Source of the DNA: CAZSDP01 sp964605665
GTDB taxonomy: Bacteria; Planctomycetota; UBA8108; UBA1146
NCBI GenBank assembly: GCA_964605665.1
Contig: CAZSDP010000018.1
Coordinates: 22,341-86,340, forward strand
Length of the DNA: 64,000 nt
Direction of reading: 5' to 3'
Notes under the pieces: generated by a model
What the model saw: the letters and a program-made list of their open reading frames with translations, nothing else
The model's database searches: none
What the model was told of the DNA's origin: nothing
Shown: in pieces, positions 51,684 through 60,342 of the stretch
Position numbering within the stretch: the first letter of the stretch is position 1
How the letters are laid out: each line of letters opens with the position of its first letter
Translations under genes and position numbers: made by a program

Positions 51684-53012
51684 TCAGTCTGAACAACCAG
51701 GGTATGTGGGACAGATCGCATCCTCTTCGACGCCACACTCAGGGTAGGGGGCAACTGGTGCAGGACCACCGATCAGCCAGTGCTGAATGAGCAAGATCCC
51801 ATCGAGCATTCCAATTGTTCCGTTGCCATCGGTATCGCATGCCGCAAGACACTCGATCGACGGACCGCTGAGATAGAGGTAGTTCAGAAGCCAAATGCCG
51901 TCGGCAACGTTCGAACCGGTATCTCCGTTGCAGTCACCTCGCAGGAAAAATGTTCCGAGCACCGGGATCAGCTCGATCGTTCCGGGTGCGAACTCAGCAA
52001 GTTGGCTGGTGCCGTGGTGAACGACGAGATTCCGCACTGGGGGAGATCCGAGGGCATTGGAGTGTTCAACCGTCGTGACGGTTCCCAAGTCGTTTTCGAT
52101 GAATGCCCAAGGGATCGTCTCGTAGTGAACTCGAGCCACGGCTTTTTCAGAGCTGAAATTGATCGTTTCTTCGGCGAGGAATGAGTAAACCGATCCAAAG
52201 GTCACTCCGTTGGCGTGGATCGCCGGCCCGAAGAAGTCGGGCCCCATTCCACCATTCATATCACGCAGTTCTCCGAGCAGCTCGATCGAGATGGGAGTGA
52301 GGAGCTTTGAGTCATGTGCGACGCCCATCGACAGCGCTTCACTGTCGAGGCCTCCTGCCACCGGCTCTTGCTCAACGACGTAGAGATCGACCGACGCTTC
52401 CCCCGTTCCGTCGAGGGGAGAGTACTCTCCGCTGCCTGCGCCGACTCGATAGAGGTAGGGTGGCTTTTCGATCACCTCGACGGTCCCTGAGTAAGTCTCG
52501 GGTGTGATCGAATTCCCTGCGATCACGACCATCGTTTCGATCGGTGGGAGACCCAGATTGTCACAGAAGGAGACGTCCGTTCTTCCTTCGACACCGGCGG
52601 CTTCCAAGTAACGCCCGACGTATAACTCATAGCCCAAGCCGGGCAGTAGTGGGGCGCATCCGGTGAAGCAGAGAATGACTCCCGAGGTCCAGCCGGCGTT
52701 ATGAGTGTTGATCTGATTGAACTCTGCCGGTTGGCCGGAGCGCACGGTGTCGACCGTGGTTCCATTTTCCACGCCGAGATAAGTCAGTTTGGAGGGATCG
52801 TGGCAGACTCCAAATGCCCACCCCTGAACCTCTGCTGCAGCGATGTCGAGCGTAACTCGCAATTCGAGGTCACCGCCAAGACCGACCACTCCGTCATTGA
52901 TCCGAAGCCGATAGAGGTCACTGACTTGACCGCTCACCGGTGAGGAGACGAAGAAGGCGGTGCTCAGTAAGGAGAGAAAGAGTGCAGCGCGAACGATGCT
53001 GAGCTGATTCAT
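51684..53012 (-). CDS. Secreted double cohesin-like protein with dockerin-like C-terminus
   Basis: A 442-residue exported protein. ATG 53012 with GAGG 4 bases upstream; signal peptide ~1-29 (ALFLSLLSTAFFVSSPVSGQ). Two cohesin-like beta-sandwich modules (~30-185 and ~195-350); the first matches the protein at 29508-30860 (VQGWAFGVCHDPSKL / VQGWSYGICSDPTLL; LPPIETMVVIAGNSITP / FPAVQTVVVANGASVTP). The C-terminus holds two EF-like dockerin repeats (FLRGDCNGDTGSNVADGIWL and CDTDGNGTIGMLDGILLIQ), then GGPAPVAPYPEC. Probably surface-exposed. An extended -10 element lies upstream. Confidence 0.85.
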   Translation of the reverse strand: MNQLSIVRAALFLSLLSTAFFVSSPVSGQVSDLYRLRINDGVVGLGGDLELRVTLDIAAAEVQGWAFGVCHDPSKLTYLGVENGTTVDTVRSGQPAEFNQINTHNAGWTSGVILCFTGCAPLLPGLGYELYVGRYLEAAGVEGRTDVSFCDNLGLPPIETMVVIAGNSITPETYSGTVEVIEKPPYLYRVGAGSGEYSPLDGTGEASVDLYVVEQEPVAGGLDSEALSMGVAHDSKLLTPISIELLGELRDMNGGMGPDFFGPAIHANGVTFGSVYSFLAEETINFSSEKAVARVHYETIPWAFIENDLGTVTTVEHSNALGSPPVRNLVVHHGTSQLAEFAPGTIELIPVLGTFFLRGDCNGDTGSNVADGIWLLNYLYLSGPSIECLAACDTDGNGTIGMLDGILLIQHWLIGGPAPVAPYPECGVEEDAICPTYPGCSD

Positions 53013-53137
53013 GGGGCCTCACTCCTGAGGATGGAAGGCTCGATTCTCGGACTGCGCTTGAGATCGACGCATGAGATCGACAGAGCGCGGGCGAGATCGC
53101 CATCCAGATTCAAGGGAGGTGTGTGGGAGGAACCCCC

Positions 53138-53146
53138 ATTGTAGCA
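53138..53146 (-). promoter_or_regulatory. Extended -10 promoter element, minus strand
   Basis: TGCTACAAT on the minus strand fits the TGnTATAAT extended -10 pattern and lies about 125 bases upstream of the cohesin/dockerin-like gene. The -35 region is weak, as is common with extended -10 promoters. The rest of the 376-base divergent region (53013-53388) shows no gene. Confidence 0.45.
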
Positions 53147-53388
53147 CTTAGATCGAGGTGGTGCGTAAGTTGCTTTGTGTAAAGGACTTAAAATTCCTCC
53201 TCGCGTTGATTTCTTGTTCGGAGGTTCTCGCGGCGCCAACTGGAGGCTGATCCGCGGATCGAGGTTGGGGCTCCCGCAGCCGGTTTGATCTCTTACAATT
53301 CGACCTGTTTCCCAGCGATACAGTTCTCCTGCGTATTTTGCACGATTGAGCTGAAACTCTGTGGTGAGCACAGGGTGGAAGGAGTTCC

Positions 53389-55818
53389 TTGAAGATTCGT
53401 ACCCGCCGAATTTCAATTCTCGTCTCGCTCTTCGTGGGGCTCACACTTCAGTCAGCCTCTTCGACCGAAGTACTCGAAGACCTGATTCCAGGAGCAATCC
53501 TCGAGGTTTATCAGATTTCTGAGAGCCTCTCGGCGATTCCCACCATCCAATCGGGGGAGCTCCCCAATGCAGCTCGGGTGATCGCTTCGATCGACCTCTC
53601 GAGCGACCGTGATGACTTTTCGCCGTGTGGAGAGCGTTTGGTGACGTGTGTTCGTGGGGTGATGCGGGTTCCCCGAGGTGGACGCTATGAGTTTCGATTG
53701 AACTCCGATGATGGATCAAGGCTTGCGATATCGGGAGAGGTGATCGTCAATTTTGATGGTCTGCAAGTCGGGGTTTCGGGGGGTGGAATCGCGGTTCTCA
53801 AAAGGGGGGATCACCCTTTCACGATCGAGCACTTCGATGCTGGGGGACCACACAAGTTGATCCTCGAATGGCGTCCTCCTGGGGCACGCTCTTTTTCAGT
53901 TGCTCCGGCGGCTCTGTTCTTTCATGACCCCTCGCTAATTTCTGAGACCTCAGATGGACTGAAGGCGATCGAGATTGCCGGTGCTCCTACGGAGGGCCTC
54001 GATCGCGCGGAGCGCATTTCGCGAGCGATCGAGTTGGGGGCCGATTGGCTGCGAGGAGAAGTCGAGCAGCTCCAGGTCTTTGAAGAGGTCAACGTCAAAG
54101 ACAAGAGTGCTCAAGTTGCATTTGAGACCTATGCCTTGGTTGTCGCAGGGGTGTCTGTGAGCACTCCACTGATCACACAAAATCTCCGGCATTTGGAGCG
54201 GACTGTCGACAAACGAAACTACACCTATGGGGTTTGCTCGGAGATTTTTGCTCGAGACGCAGTGATTTCGCAGCTTCAAGAAGATGCGTGGTTTGCCTCG
54301 GGAGGAACGGATGAGGGGGCACTTGGTCGAGGTTCGATCGGTCGCAATCATCGGAAACGAATGGCGACTCTGACCCAAACGCTGATCAACTCCCAGAATT
54401 CTGGTGGCGGGTGGCACTACTTTCCTCAAGACACTGGCGCTGACATTTCATGTACTCAGTTTGTGGTTCTTGCTTTGGCGATCGCCGCCAGAAGGGGGAT
54501 TGACGTTCCCCCCAAGACTTGGGCCCGTGTGGGCGACTATCTGCTCTCTCTGCAAAAGAACGAGGGGCAGGTGACTGAAAAGCGGGTGGTTCTCGTTCCA
54601 CATGATGAGCGACCGGGAGCGTCTCGAAAAAAGAAGAAGTCGAGTCGAGGTAGAACTGCGGTCGATCCGAGTTCAGAAGATCGAGCATTGATCGGGGGCG
54701 AAGGGATCGAAGTTCGAGTGAGAGAGTTCGAGTACTCCCCTGGGCACCCCGAAGGAAGCTTGGCTAACCGTTGGAATCGGGTCTGTGCCGGCACCTCGAG
54801 TTTGATGGTTGTGAGAGATTTTCTCGGCCCCCGACTTACCGGGCCTCGACGAAGCGCTGTCGAGACGGGGATTCGGGATGGACTCGGTTGGATGCTGGAG
54901 AATTGGGATCCATTCGGGAGTTACTACGGGGTCTACTCTCTCGAAAAAGTCGGCGATATTGGTCACGTTCAGTCTTTTGCGGGAGTCGATTGGTATGAGG
55001 TGTGTACCACTTGGCTTCTCGATGAACAGCGGACAGATGGGTCGTGGCCAGGTTCATCGATGTGGGGGGAAAGCCCGCGTATCGGGACCGCTTTCGCATT
55101 GCTTATTTTAAGGCGTGCGAGCTCCATACTTTCTTCGAGTACTCTTGATCGGATGCGTCGCCCGATCGTTACTGGAGAGGGTGTCGAGCGAACTCACACC
55201 GAGAAGATCGAATGGGTTTATCTTCCGGAGTTGGAAGTGAATCTCAGTTGGCCTGAACTGCTTCGAGTTCTGAAGCAGCGGCCACGACGTTCCTCTTTGC
55301 AGATGATTGAAGCGGTTGTCGAAGGTCTGACGCCCGATCGCCGCGGCACGTTGATTCCCGACCTCGTGGTGATTCGAGGCCGGCTCGACAAGAAGGGCCT
55401 GAAGTCTTTCGATCAGTTGCTCGAGGAAATCCTCGGCTTTGAGGTGGTCTCGGATGAAGCGTGTCTCGAGTGGCATAGCGATTGGGTGGAGGCCCAGACG
55501 CTAGCGGGAAAAGACCAGGATCCAGCGTTCGAAGAGTTGGAGAAACTCTACGGCCATGAGCCCGCGTCGTTTCCCCTGAGAGAGGTGGTTGTTCGGGCAG
55601 CCCTTCGCTACGGAGTGCGGGAGCTGATTCCGGTTCTACTCCCCGACTTAGAAGCGAGTACTCTCGAGCTACGTCGAGTCGCCTACCTCGGTCTTCGAGG
55701 GTTCTTCCCAGAGGGACTTCCAGAATTCGATCCGAAGGGGAAGAAGAGGTCTCGAACGGAACAGGCTCGTTCGGTCCGCGCATTCGTCGAAAGGCAGATG
55801 AGTGCGGGGACCGACTGA
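53389..55818 (+). CDS. Secreted PA14 plus alpha/alpha-toroid (squalene-cyclase-like) protein
   Basis: An 809-residue exported protein. The TTG at 53389 is a convincing start because AAGGAG lies 4 bases upstream, and a signal peptide follows (ISILVSLFVGLTLQSASS). PA14 domain ~50-165 (GRYEFRLNSDDGSRLAISGE, GDHPFTIEHFDAGG). Residues ~200-590 carry prenyltransferase/cyclase-like helical hairpins: SQNSGGGWHYFPQDTGADIS, TDGSWPGSSMWGESPRIGTA and DGLGWMLEN. The DxDD motif of true squalene cyclases is absent, so a binding role is more likely than cyclisation. A KKKKSSRGR linker interrupts the toroid. The C-terminal ~150 residues may be HEAT-like. Confidence 0.82.
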   Translation: MKIRTRRISILVSLFVGLTLQSASSTEVLEDLIPGAILEVYQISESLSAIPTIQSGELPNAARVIASIDLSSDRDDFSPCGERLVTCVRGVMRVPRGGRYEFRLNSDDGSRLAISGEVIVNFDGLQVGVSGGGIAVLKRGDHPFTIEHFDAGGPHKLILEWRPPGARSFSVAPAALFFHDPSLISETSDGLKAIEIAGAPTEGLDRAERISRAIELGADWLRGEVEQLQVFEEVNVKDKSAQVAFETYALVVAGVSVSTPLITQNLRHLERTVDKRNYTYGVCSEIFARDAVISQLQEDAWFASGGTDEGALGRGSIGRNHRKRMATLTQTLINSQNSGGGWHYFPQDTGADISCTQFVVLALAIAARRGIDVPPKTWARVGDYLLSLQKNEGQVTEKRVVLVPHDERPGASRKKKKSSRGRTAVDPSSEDRALIGGEGIEVRVREFEYSPGHPEGSLANRWNRVCAGTSSLMVVRDFLGPRLTGPRRSAVETGIRDGLGWMLENWDPFGSYYGVYSLEKVGDIGHVQSFAGVDWYEVCTTWLLDEQRTDGSWPGSSMWGESPRIGTAFALLILRRASSILSSSTLDRMRRPIVTGEGVERTHTEKIEWVYLPELEVNLSWPELLRVLKQRPRRSSLQMIEAVVEGLTPDRRGTLIPDLVVIRGRLDKKGLKSFDQLLEEILGFEVVSDEACLEWHSDWVEAQTLAGKDQDPAFEELEKLYGHEPASFPLREVVVRAALRYGVRELIPVLLPDLEASTLELRRVAYLGLRGFFPEGLPEFDPKGKKRSRTEQARSVRAFVERQMSAGTD

Positions 55819-55838
55819 AGGATTCAATAGCTGAAATC

Positions 55839-55878
55839 AAAAGAGGGGCGGGAATCGTCAGATTCCCGCCCCTCTTTT
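55839..55878. terminator. Bidirectional rho-independent terminator
   Basis: An 18-bp perfect stem with a GTCA loop (core GAGGGGCGGGAATC / GATTCCCGCCCCTC), flanked by AAAA and TTTTT, so it can end transcripts from both convergent genes. Confidence 0.92.
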
Positions 55879-55901
55879 TGTGTTCGAGCGCGACGGAGTC
55901 G

Positions 55902-56477
55902 CTACCAGCTGAAGCCGAGCGAGAAGAGAACTTCGCTCCACTCGTTCAATTCCCAATCTTGGTCGACGAGTCGATATCCGATTCCTGCAGTGATCCCATG
56001 GTCGTCACCAAAGGTCGCGTAGCCCCCGATACCAAGGTAGTACCCGGTCGAGGTGTCATCATTGGGTCCGACTTCTGAGTCGAGATAAGAGAGCCCGCCA
56101 CTGGCGTAAACAGTGAACGGCAGTTCTACCAGAGCCGCTTGGACTCTTCCGCCGAGATAAAGTTCTGTCGAATTAAGTTCGACATCACCCTCCGCCTCGT
56201 CGGTGATCATCATCCCGAGTTCAGGAGCGACATACCAATTTCGTGGACGCGCAGAGATGCGGAAGCCCGCACTCTCCGCACTCTTGAACTCCGTTGTTCC
56301 AAAGTCGTCGAGGTTTGGAAAGGACACCACCACGTCCGCATTACCCGTGTACTTCGCGGTGGACTCGCCAATCTTGTTGGTGTCTTTCGGACGGAGAGTC
56401 CAAACCGGATCTCCAGTAGTGGTACTTGCGCAGCCCGCGGTGAGGCATAGGAAGAGGCAACAGAGAATCGCACGCAT
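55902..56477 (-). CDS. Outer-membrane lipoprotein-like beta-barrel protein
   Basis: A 191-residue exported protein. ATG 56477 with AAGGA 8 bases upstream; the signal RAILCCLFLCLTAGC ends in a lipobox (Cys at ~16). The mature part has amphipathic strands ending in an aromatic residue (VLFSLGFSW), plus YLGGRVQAALVELPFTVYAS and GYYLGIGGYATFGDD, as in small OmpA-like barrels or OMP_b-brl proteins. Function unknown. Confidence 0.78.
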   Translation of the reverse strand: MRAILCCLFLCLTAGCASTTTGDPVWTLRPKDTNKIGESTAKYTGNADVVVSFPNLDDFGTTEFKSAESAGFRISARPRNWYVAPELGMMITDEAEGDVELNSTELYLGGRVQAALVELPFTVYASGGLSYLDSEVGPNDDTSTGYYLGIGGYATFGDDHGITAGIGYRLVDQDWELNEWSEVLFSLGFSW

Positions 56478-57064
56478 CAGCTGGTCCTTTCGGAGGCTCC
56501 GCTCCAGCGCGGGCCGAAGTCCCTTCGCGACCGGATGACCGCGGAACGGGGATTGAGGTTCAGGGGTGCGGAGGTCGAGTGGAGTGGTGGTGGCTCTGGC
56601 GAGAGTCGAGACTTTCACGATACCGAGAAACTGCGGTACCTAGAAAATCGGTCCTGCGATGGTCGGGTCCACCGGAAGAGTCGGTTGAGCATCGAGTCGG
56701 TGCTGACAAACTCATCTTCTTCGCGGCCCGAGTCCCCCCATCGCACGATTCCCCTCAGTGGGCGGCCACCCACTTCCCCGGGTTCTCCACGGGAGGGCGG
56801 TATCCTACAGATCGCCGAAAATCGTGACAAGTCGCCGGAGCTAGTGGGGGAGCGCTTCGGCGTCTTCGATTTTGCGCCCCGTGACCCTAGGAGGGGTCTG
56901 CTGCGCGATCTGCCGAGTTCCGTGTCGTCGAAATTCGGGGTTTCAGGGGGGGGGAGAGGCCTCGGGAGAAAGACGGGGCACTACCTCGTTGTGTCGGTGC
57001 GAGTTTCCCAGGACAATTGAGAAGAGCCTGATCCGCGTTGTTTCTTCAGAGAGGGAAACCGTCG
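56478..57064. other. Intergenic region between divergent genes
   Basis: 587 bases with no gene that I can support. A 161-codon open frame (56535-57020, plus) has no ribosome binding site and no family features. The right end holds a promoter (56989-57017). The run of nine G at 56946-56954 is notable as a possible slippage site. Confidence 0.4.
56989..57017 (+). promoter_or_regulatory. Sigma70-like promoter for the small secreted protein
   Basis: TTGTGT (56989-56994), a 17-base spacer and GACAAT (57012-57017), 47 bases before the start codon at 57065. Confidence 0.5.
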
Positions 57065-57376
57065 ATGAAGCAGTTCGCCCGAAGTCTCCTTTGCATCACA
57101 CTTCTCCTGTGGGGGGCTACCCCCAATTGGGGCGCTGATACCGACCCGGTCGCTGGCGATGAGGATCGAACGGCGGAGGAGTTTGACCGCCTCGATGTCG
57201 AGGGGATCGAAGATTCCGCGCAGGATCCGAAGCAGCTCCTGAAGGAGATGCGAGAGAACATGAACGAGATCGAGCGGCTCCTCGCTCGGAAAGAGACCGG
57301 TCAGAGCACTCAATCAAGGCAATCGCAGGTGGTTGAGCAGATCGAAGAGCTGATCGAGATTCTCAACAAGACCTGA
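57065..57376 (+). CDS. Secreted planctomycete-type protein, N-terminal part
   Basis: A 103-residue product as called by normal rules. ATG 57065 with GAGGG upstream; signal peptide SLLCITLLLWGATPNWGA. Then an acidic region and a helical segment (LKEMRENMNEIERLLARKET, GQSTQSRQSQVVEQIEELIE) that matches the first half of a secreted family known to me from planctomycetes. In that family a Gln/Ser-rich linker and a WGxLP...PxKYxxLLEEYF domain follow in the same protein. Here both exist downstream in the same frame, after TGA codons at 57374 and 57392. So the gene is either broken, mis-sequenced or read through. Confidence 0.65.
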   Translation: MKQFARSLLCITLLLWGATPNWGADTDPVAGDEDRTAEEFDRLDVEGIEDSAQDPKQLLKEMRENMNEIERLLARKETGQSTQSRQSQVVEQIEELIEILNKT

Positions 57377-57775
57377 CCTTCTGGCGGGGTCTGACCGAAG
57401 ACCGGTCGCCCCCTCGCCGGTTCGGCGAGGCAAAGTTCTCAGCAAAATAAAGATCAGAGCCTCAGTGGTCGCCAAAAGAAGATCGCATCCAACGAAAGCC
57501 AACGGAAAGAGAACGGATCAGAAGATTCGGGTCAGAACGACTCGGCAGAGCCTGATTCGGGAAAAAACACCCGAAATGATCGCTCCAGTTTGGCTGAAAA
57601 TCCCCCATCCAAGGTGGGAGAGCTCGAGGAGCGAGATGGGCGGGGGCGCTGGGGTCGACTTCCACCAGGCGAGGTGGAGCGGATGTATGACAACGGTCGT
57701 CGGAAATTGCCGGAGAAGTACCGCATCTTGCTTGAGGAGTACTTTCGGCGCCTTCCCGGGGCCAATTCTGACTAA
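57377..57775 (+). pseudogene. In-frame continuation of the preceding gene (linker and C-terminal domain)
   Basis: Same frame as 57065-57376. After PSGGV and the second TGA (57392-57394) the frame is open for 126 codons: a Ser/Gln/Asn-rich linker, then GRGRWGRLPPGEVERMYDNG and KLPEKYRILLEEYFRRLPG, the expected C-terminal domain of the family. It lacks a start codon of its own near the linker; only TTG 57590, with no ribosome binding site, is available. The stop is TAA at 57773. Confidence 0.6.
57412..57430 (+). promoter_or_regulatory. Perfect 7-bp hairpin 17 nt after the second in-frame TGA
   Basis: CCTCGCC-GGTTC-GGCGAGG. The loop begins 24 nt after the TGA at 57392-57394 and starts with GG, so it formally meets the loose bacterial SECIS rules; it could equally be a terminator without T-run or mere chance. 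Confidence 0.4.
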
Positions 57776-58585
57776 CGTTCCTTCACGTGGAAATTGAGCC
57801 TCCCCGGGGATCGATCCGCCAGATCTACCCAATGGGGCTCGACCGATCTGGAGTCCTGAATCAGGCTGTACTCCTTCTTGGTTTCGACCGCTCTTTTCAC
57901 CGTTTCTGTGGGGCGGATGGCTGATTCTGGCTCTTGAAGCTTGTGATTCGCCGCCAAGAGGACCGACTCGTTACTTTCCCCGTTTTTCCGGAATTCGCCA
58001 AACGCCCCAACTCTTGACAGTTGAGCCAGTTCCCGTACCATCGAGTCTTCTCCACTGGTCTCATGTGGAACGCGGGTCATTCGGAGTTCCGATCGGTTTC
58101 CTACCGGCCGGCTCCTGCCGTTTTCCCACCCCAGTGCGAGAGCAGAAGTGGAGCAAGTCCGAGGATCTCCGGCAGGTGAGTCATCGCCGTCGAGGATCTG
58201 GGCGAGTGCGACCATTCGGGGAGTTCCGAAGGAGCGAACCACCTGGAGATGGGGCGTTGGGTGTCCCCATTGTTCGGTGGAGATCTGCTCAGAATCTTGC
58301 ATTAGAGGATCCCCTCTATGTGTGGATTCGGAGTGGGTGAGCTGCGCTCCTATCGATCGCTCGGTCGTTTCGACCCTTTGCTTGACCTCTTCGATTCGTT
58401 CTTCGGAGTGGGGCACACCTTGTAGAGAGGTGTTTCTCTCAGCAGTTCATCGGCCGTAGCCGTTGAACATAGAGCCCTTGTGCAATAGGGCGACATGCGA
58501 ACGCGCTCCGAAGCTGGACGCCACAGACCTGGTTGATTCCTTTTCGAGGTCCCTACCGGGTCCCGATGTGACGGAGGTCAAGAGC
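57776..58585. other. Long intergenic region and leader before the first pilB gene
   Basis: About 810 bases with no gene that I can support. A 214-codon frame on the minus strand (57772-58416) lacks family features and a ribosome binding site. A good promoter lies at 58014-58041, which gives the pilB transcript a leader of about 540 bases, long enough for a regulatory RNA element; I recognise no known riboswitch in it. Confidence 0.5.
58014..58041 (+). promoter_or_regulatory. Sigma70-like promoter upstream of the pil genes
   Basis: TTGACA (58014-58019, consensus), a 16-base spacer and TACCAT (58036-58041). It is the best promoter match in the window on the plus strand. Confidence 0.6.
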
Positions 58586-60280
58586 GTGAAGATGAAAGTC
58601 GGCGAATTGCTTCGCGCGAGCGGGGTGGTGACCGAGGAACAGGTCCAGAAAGCTCTCGACTATCAACGCGCGAATTCGTGCAAGATTGGTGAGGCGCTTG
58701 TCCGTTTGGGGCACTGTTCTCAGGAGAATGTCACCAGAGCGCTCGCCAAACATTTCCAACTACCCTTTGCGAATCTATCGAAGCATACGATCCCCAAAGA
58801 GCTGATCGATCAAGTTCCCAAAGATGTGGCACTGGAACACAAGATCGTTCCCGTGGCCCAGAAGGGGAGGAAGCTCATCATCGCGATGAGTGATCCGCTC
58901 GATTTCTTCACCCTCGATAACTTGCGATTCATCCTCGGTACCGAGGTCGATTGCGCGCTCGCGACTCCGGAAGGAGTCGAGGAAGCGCTCGACGACTATT
59001 ATCGCCTCTCGGGCGGTTACGACAGTGTCCTCGGCGAAGAGGCCGAAGAAGAAGATGTCGAGTTCGGGCGTGGAGAGTATGCCGGAGACGACGGAGATGC
59101 GAACGAAGCGCCGGTCATCAAGCTCGTTCAGATGATCATCGCGAACGCGCTCAAGGAGCGAGCGTCGGACATCCACATCGAGCCTTTCGAGAAGACTCTT
59201 CAGGTCCGATATCGGATCGACGGCGTCTGCAAGATCATGGATTCCCCACCGAAGAAGTTACAGGGCCCCGTGATCTCGAGAATCAAGATCATGTCCGATA
59301 TGGACATGGCCGAAAAGCGGCGCCCGCAGGATGGACGAATCAAGCTCAAACTGCATGGCCGTGAGATCGACCTTCGAGTTTCGATTTTGCCATCGGTACA
59401 CGGCGAGTCGATCGTCATGAGGATCCTCGATAAAGAGCAAGGCTTGGTCGACCTCCCCATTCTCGGATTCCATGAATCAGATCTCGATCGCTTCAATAAG
59501 ATCATCAAGCGCCCCAACGGGATTTTCCTCGTGACTGGTCCTACCGGATCGGGAAAGACGACGACCCTGTACGCGGCGCTCAAAGCACTCAACCGGCCCG
59601 ACGTGAAGATCATCACCGCTGAGAACCCGATCGAATACAACTTGACCGGGATCAACCAGGCGGAAGTCCGACACGAGATCGGACTCGACTTCACGCGAAT
59701 TCTCCGAGCGATGATGCGTCAGGCCCCGAACATCATCCTGGTCGGTGAGATTCGTGACCAGGAAACCGCCGACATCGCGATCCAGGCGGCGCTGACCGGG
59801 CACCTGGTCTTCTCAACCCTTCACACAAATGACGCTCCTTCGGCATTGACCCGTCTGATCGACATGGGAGTCAAACCGTTCCTCGTGGCCTCCGCAGTGA
59901 TGGCGATCATGGGGCAGCGTCTGATTCGTCGTCTTTGCCCCGATTGCAAAGAGACCTATGACCCGACCGACACGGAGCTTCGGGGAATCGGACTCACTTT
60001 GAGCGATCTTGGTGGGCGGCAAGTCTACCGCCCCGTCGGTTGTTCGACCTGTAATGGAAATGGGTACAAGGGACGCCAAGGCGTTTACGAGTTGCTCGAA
60101 ATGTCGAGTGACCTTCGCGATATGACCTTCAACAAGAAGCCGACTAAGGATCTTCGGGTTAAGGCCATCGGAGAGGGGATGACCACTCTTCAGCAGGATG
60201 GCATCCGTAAGTTCCTCGCCGGAAAGACCACGATTGAAGAGATTCTGCGCGTCACGCACGCTGCGGACCTCACCGGTTAA
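58586..60280 (+). CDS. pilB: Type IV pilus/type II secretion assembly ATPase (PilB/GspE), first copy
   Basis: A 564-residue hexameric ATPase that drives pilin polymerisation. GTG 58586 has GGAGG 8 bases upstream. Residues ~1-150 are an MshEN/GspE N-terminal domain (KVGELLRASGVVTEEQVQKAL, KIGEALVRLG), which in some homologues binds c-di-GMP. An acidic linker follows. The ATPase core has ASDIHIEPFE, Walker A GPTGSGKTTT, IEYN, ILVGEIRDQETA (Walker B and Asp box), LHTNDA (His box), and a zinc site CPDC...CSTC. All catalytic residues are present. It sits 62 bases before a second PilB. Confidence 0.93.
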   Translation: MKMKVGELLRASGVVTEEQVQKALDYQRANSCKIGEALVRLGHCSQENVTRALAKHFQLPFANLSKHTIPKELIDQVPKDVALEHKIVPVAQKGRKLIIAMSDPLDFFTLDNLRFILGTEVDCALATPEGVEEALDDYYRLSGGYDSVLGEEAEEEDVEFGRGEYAGDDGDANEAPVIKLVQMIIANALKERASDIHIEPFEKTLQVRYRIDGVCKIMDSPPKKLQGPVISRIKIMSDMDMAEKRRPQDGRIKLKLHGREIDLRVSILPSVHGESIVMRILDKEQGLVDLPILGFHESDLDRFNKIIKRPNGIFLVTGPTGSGKTTTLYAALKALNRPDVKIITAENPIEYNLTGINQAEVRHEIGLDFTRILRAMMRQAPNIILVGEIRDQETADIAIQAALTGHLVFSTLHTNDAPSALTRLIDMGVKPFLVASAVMAIMGQRLIRRLCPDCKETYDPTDTELRGIGLTLSDLGGRQVYRPVGCSTCNGNGYKGRQGVYELLEMSSDLRDMTFNKKPTKDLRVKAIGEGMTTLQQDGIRKFLAGKTTIEEILRVTHAADLTG

Positions 60281-60342
60281 TTCAGCGACGATCTGATCCG
60301 AGTTGGCACCTTGTGCGCCGGCGAAGAACGAAGAGGAAGACC

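Noticed and set aside
56535..57020. 161-codon plus-strand frame upstream of the small secreted protein
   Set aside because: No ribosome binding site, no signal or domain pattern, and a promoter for the next gene overlaps its end.
57772..58416. 214-codon minus-strand frame between the split gene and pilB
   Set aside because: No recognisable family, no ribosome binding site, and it covers the best plus-strand promoter in the window.
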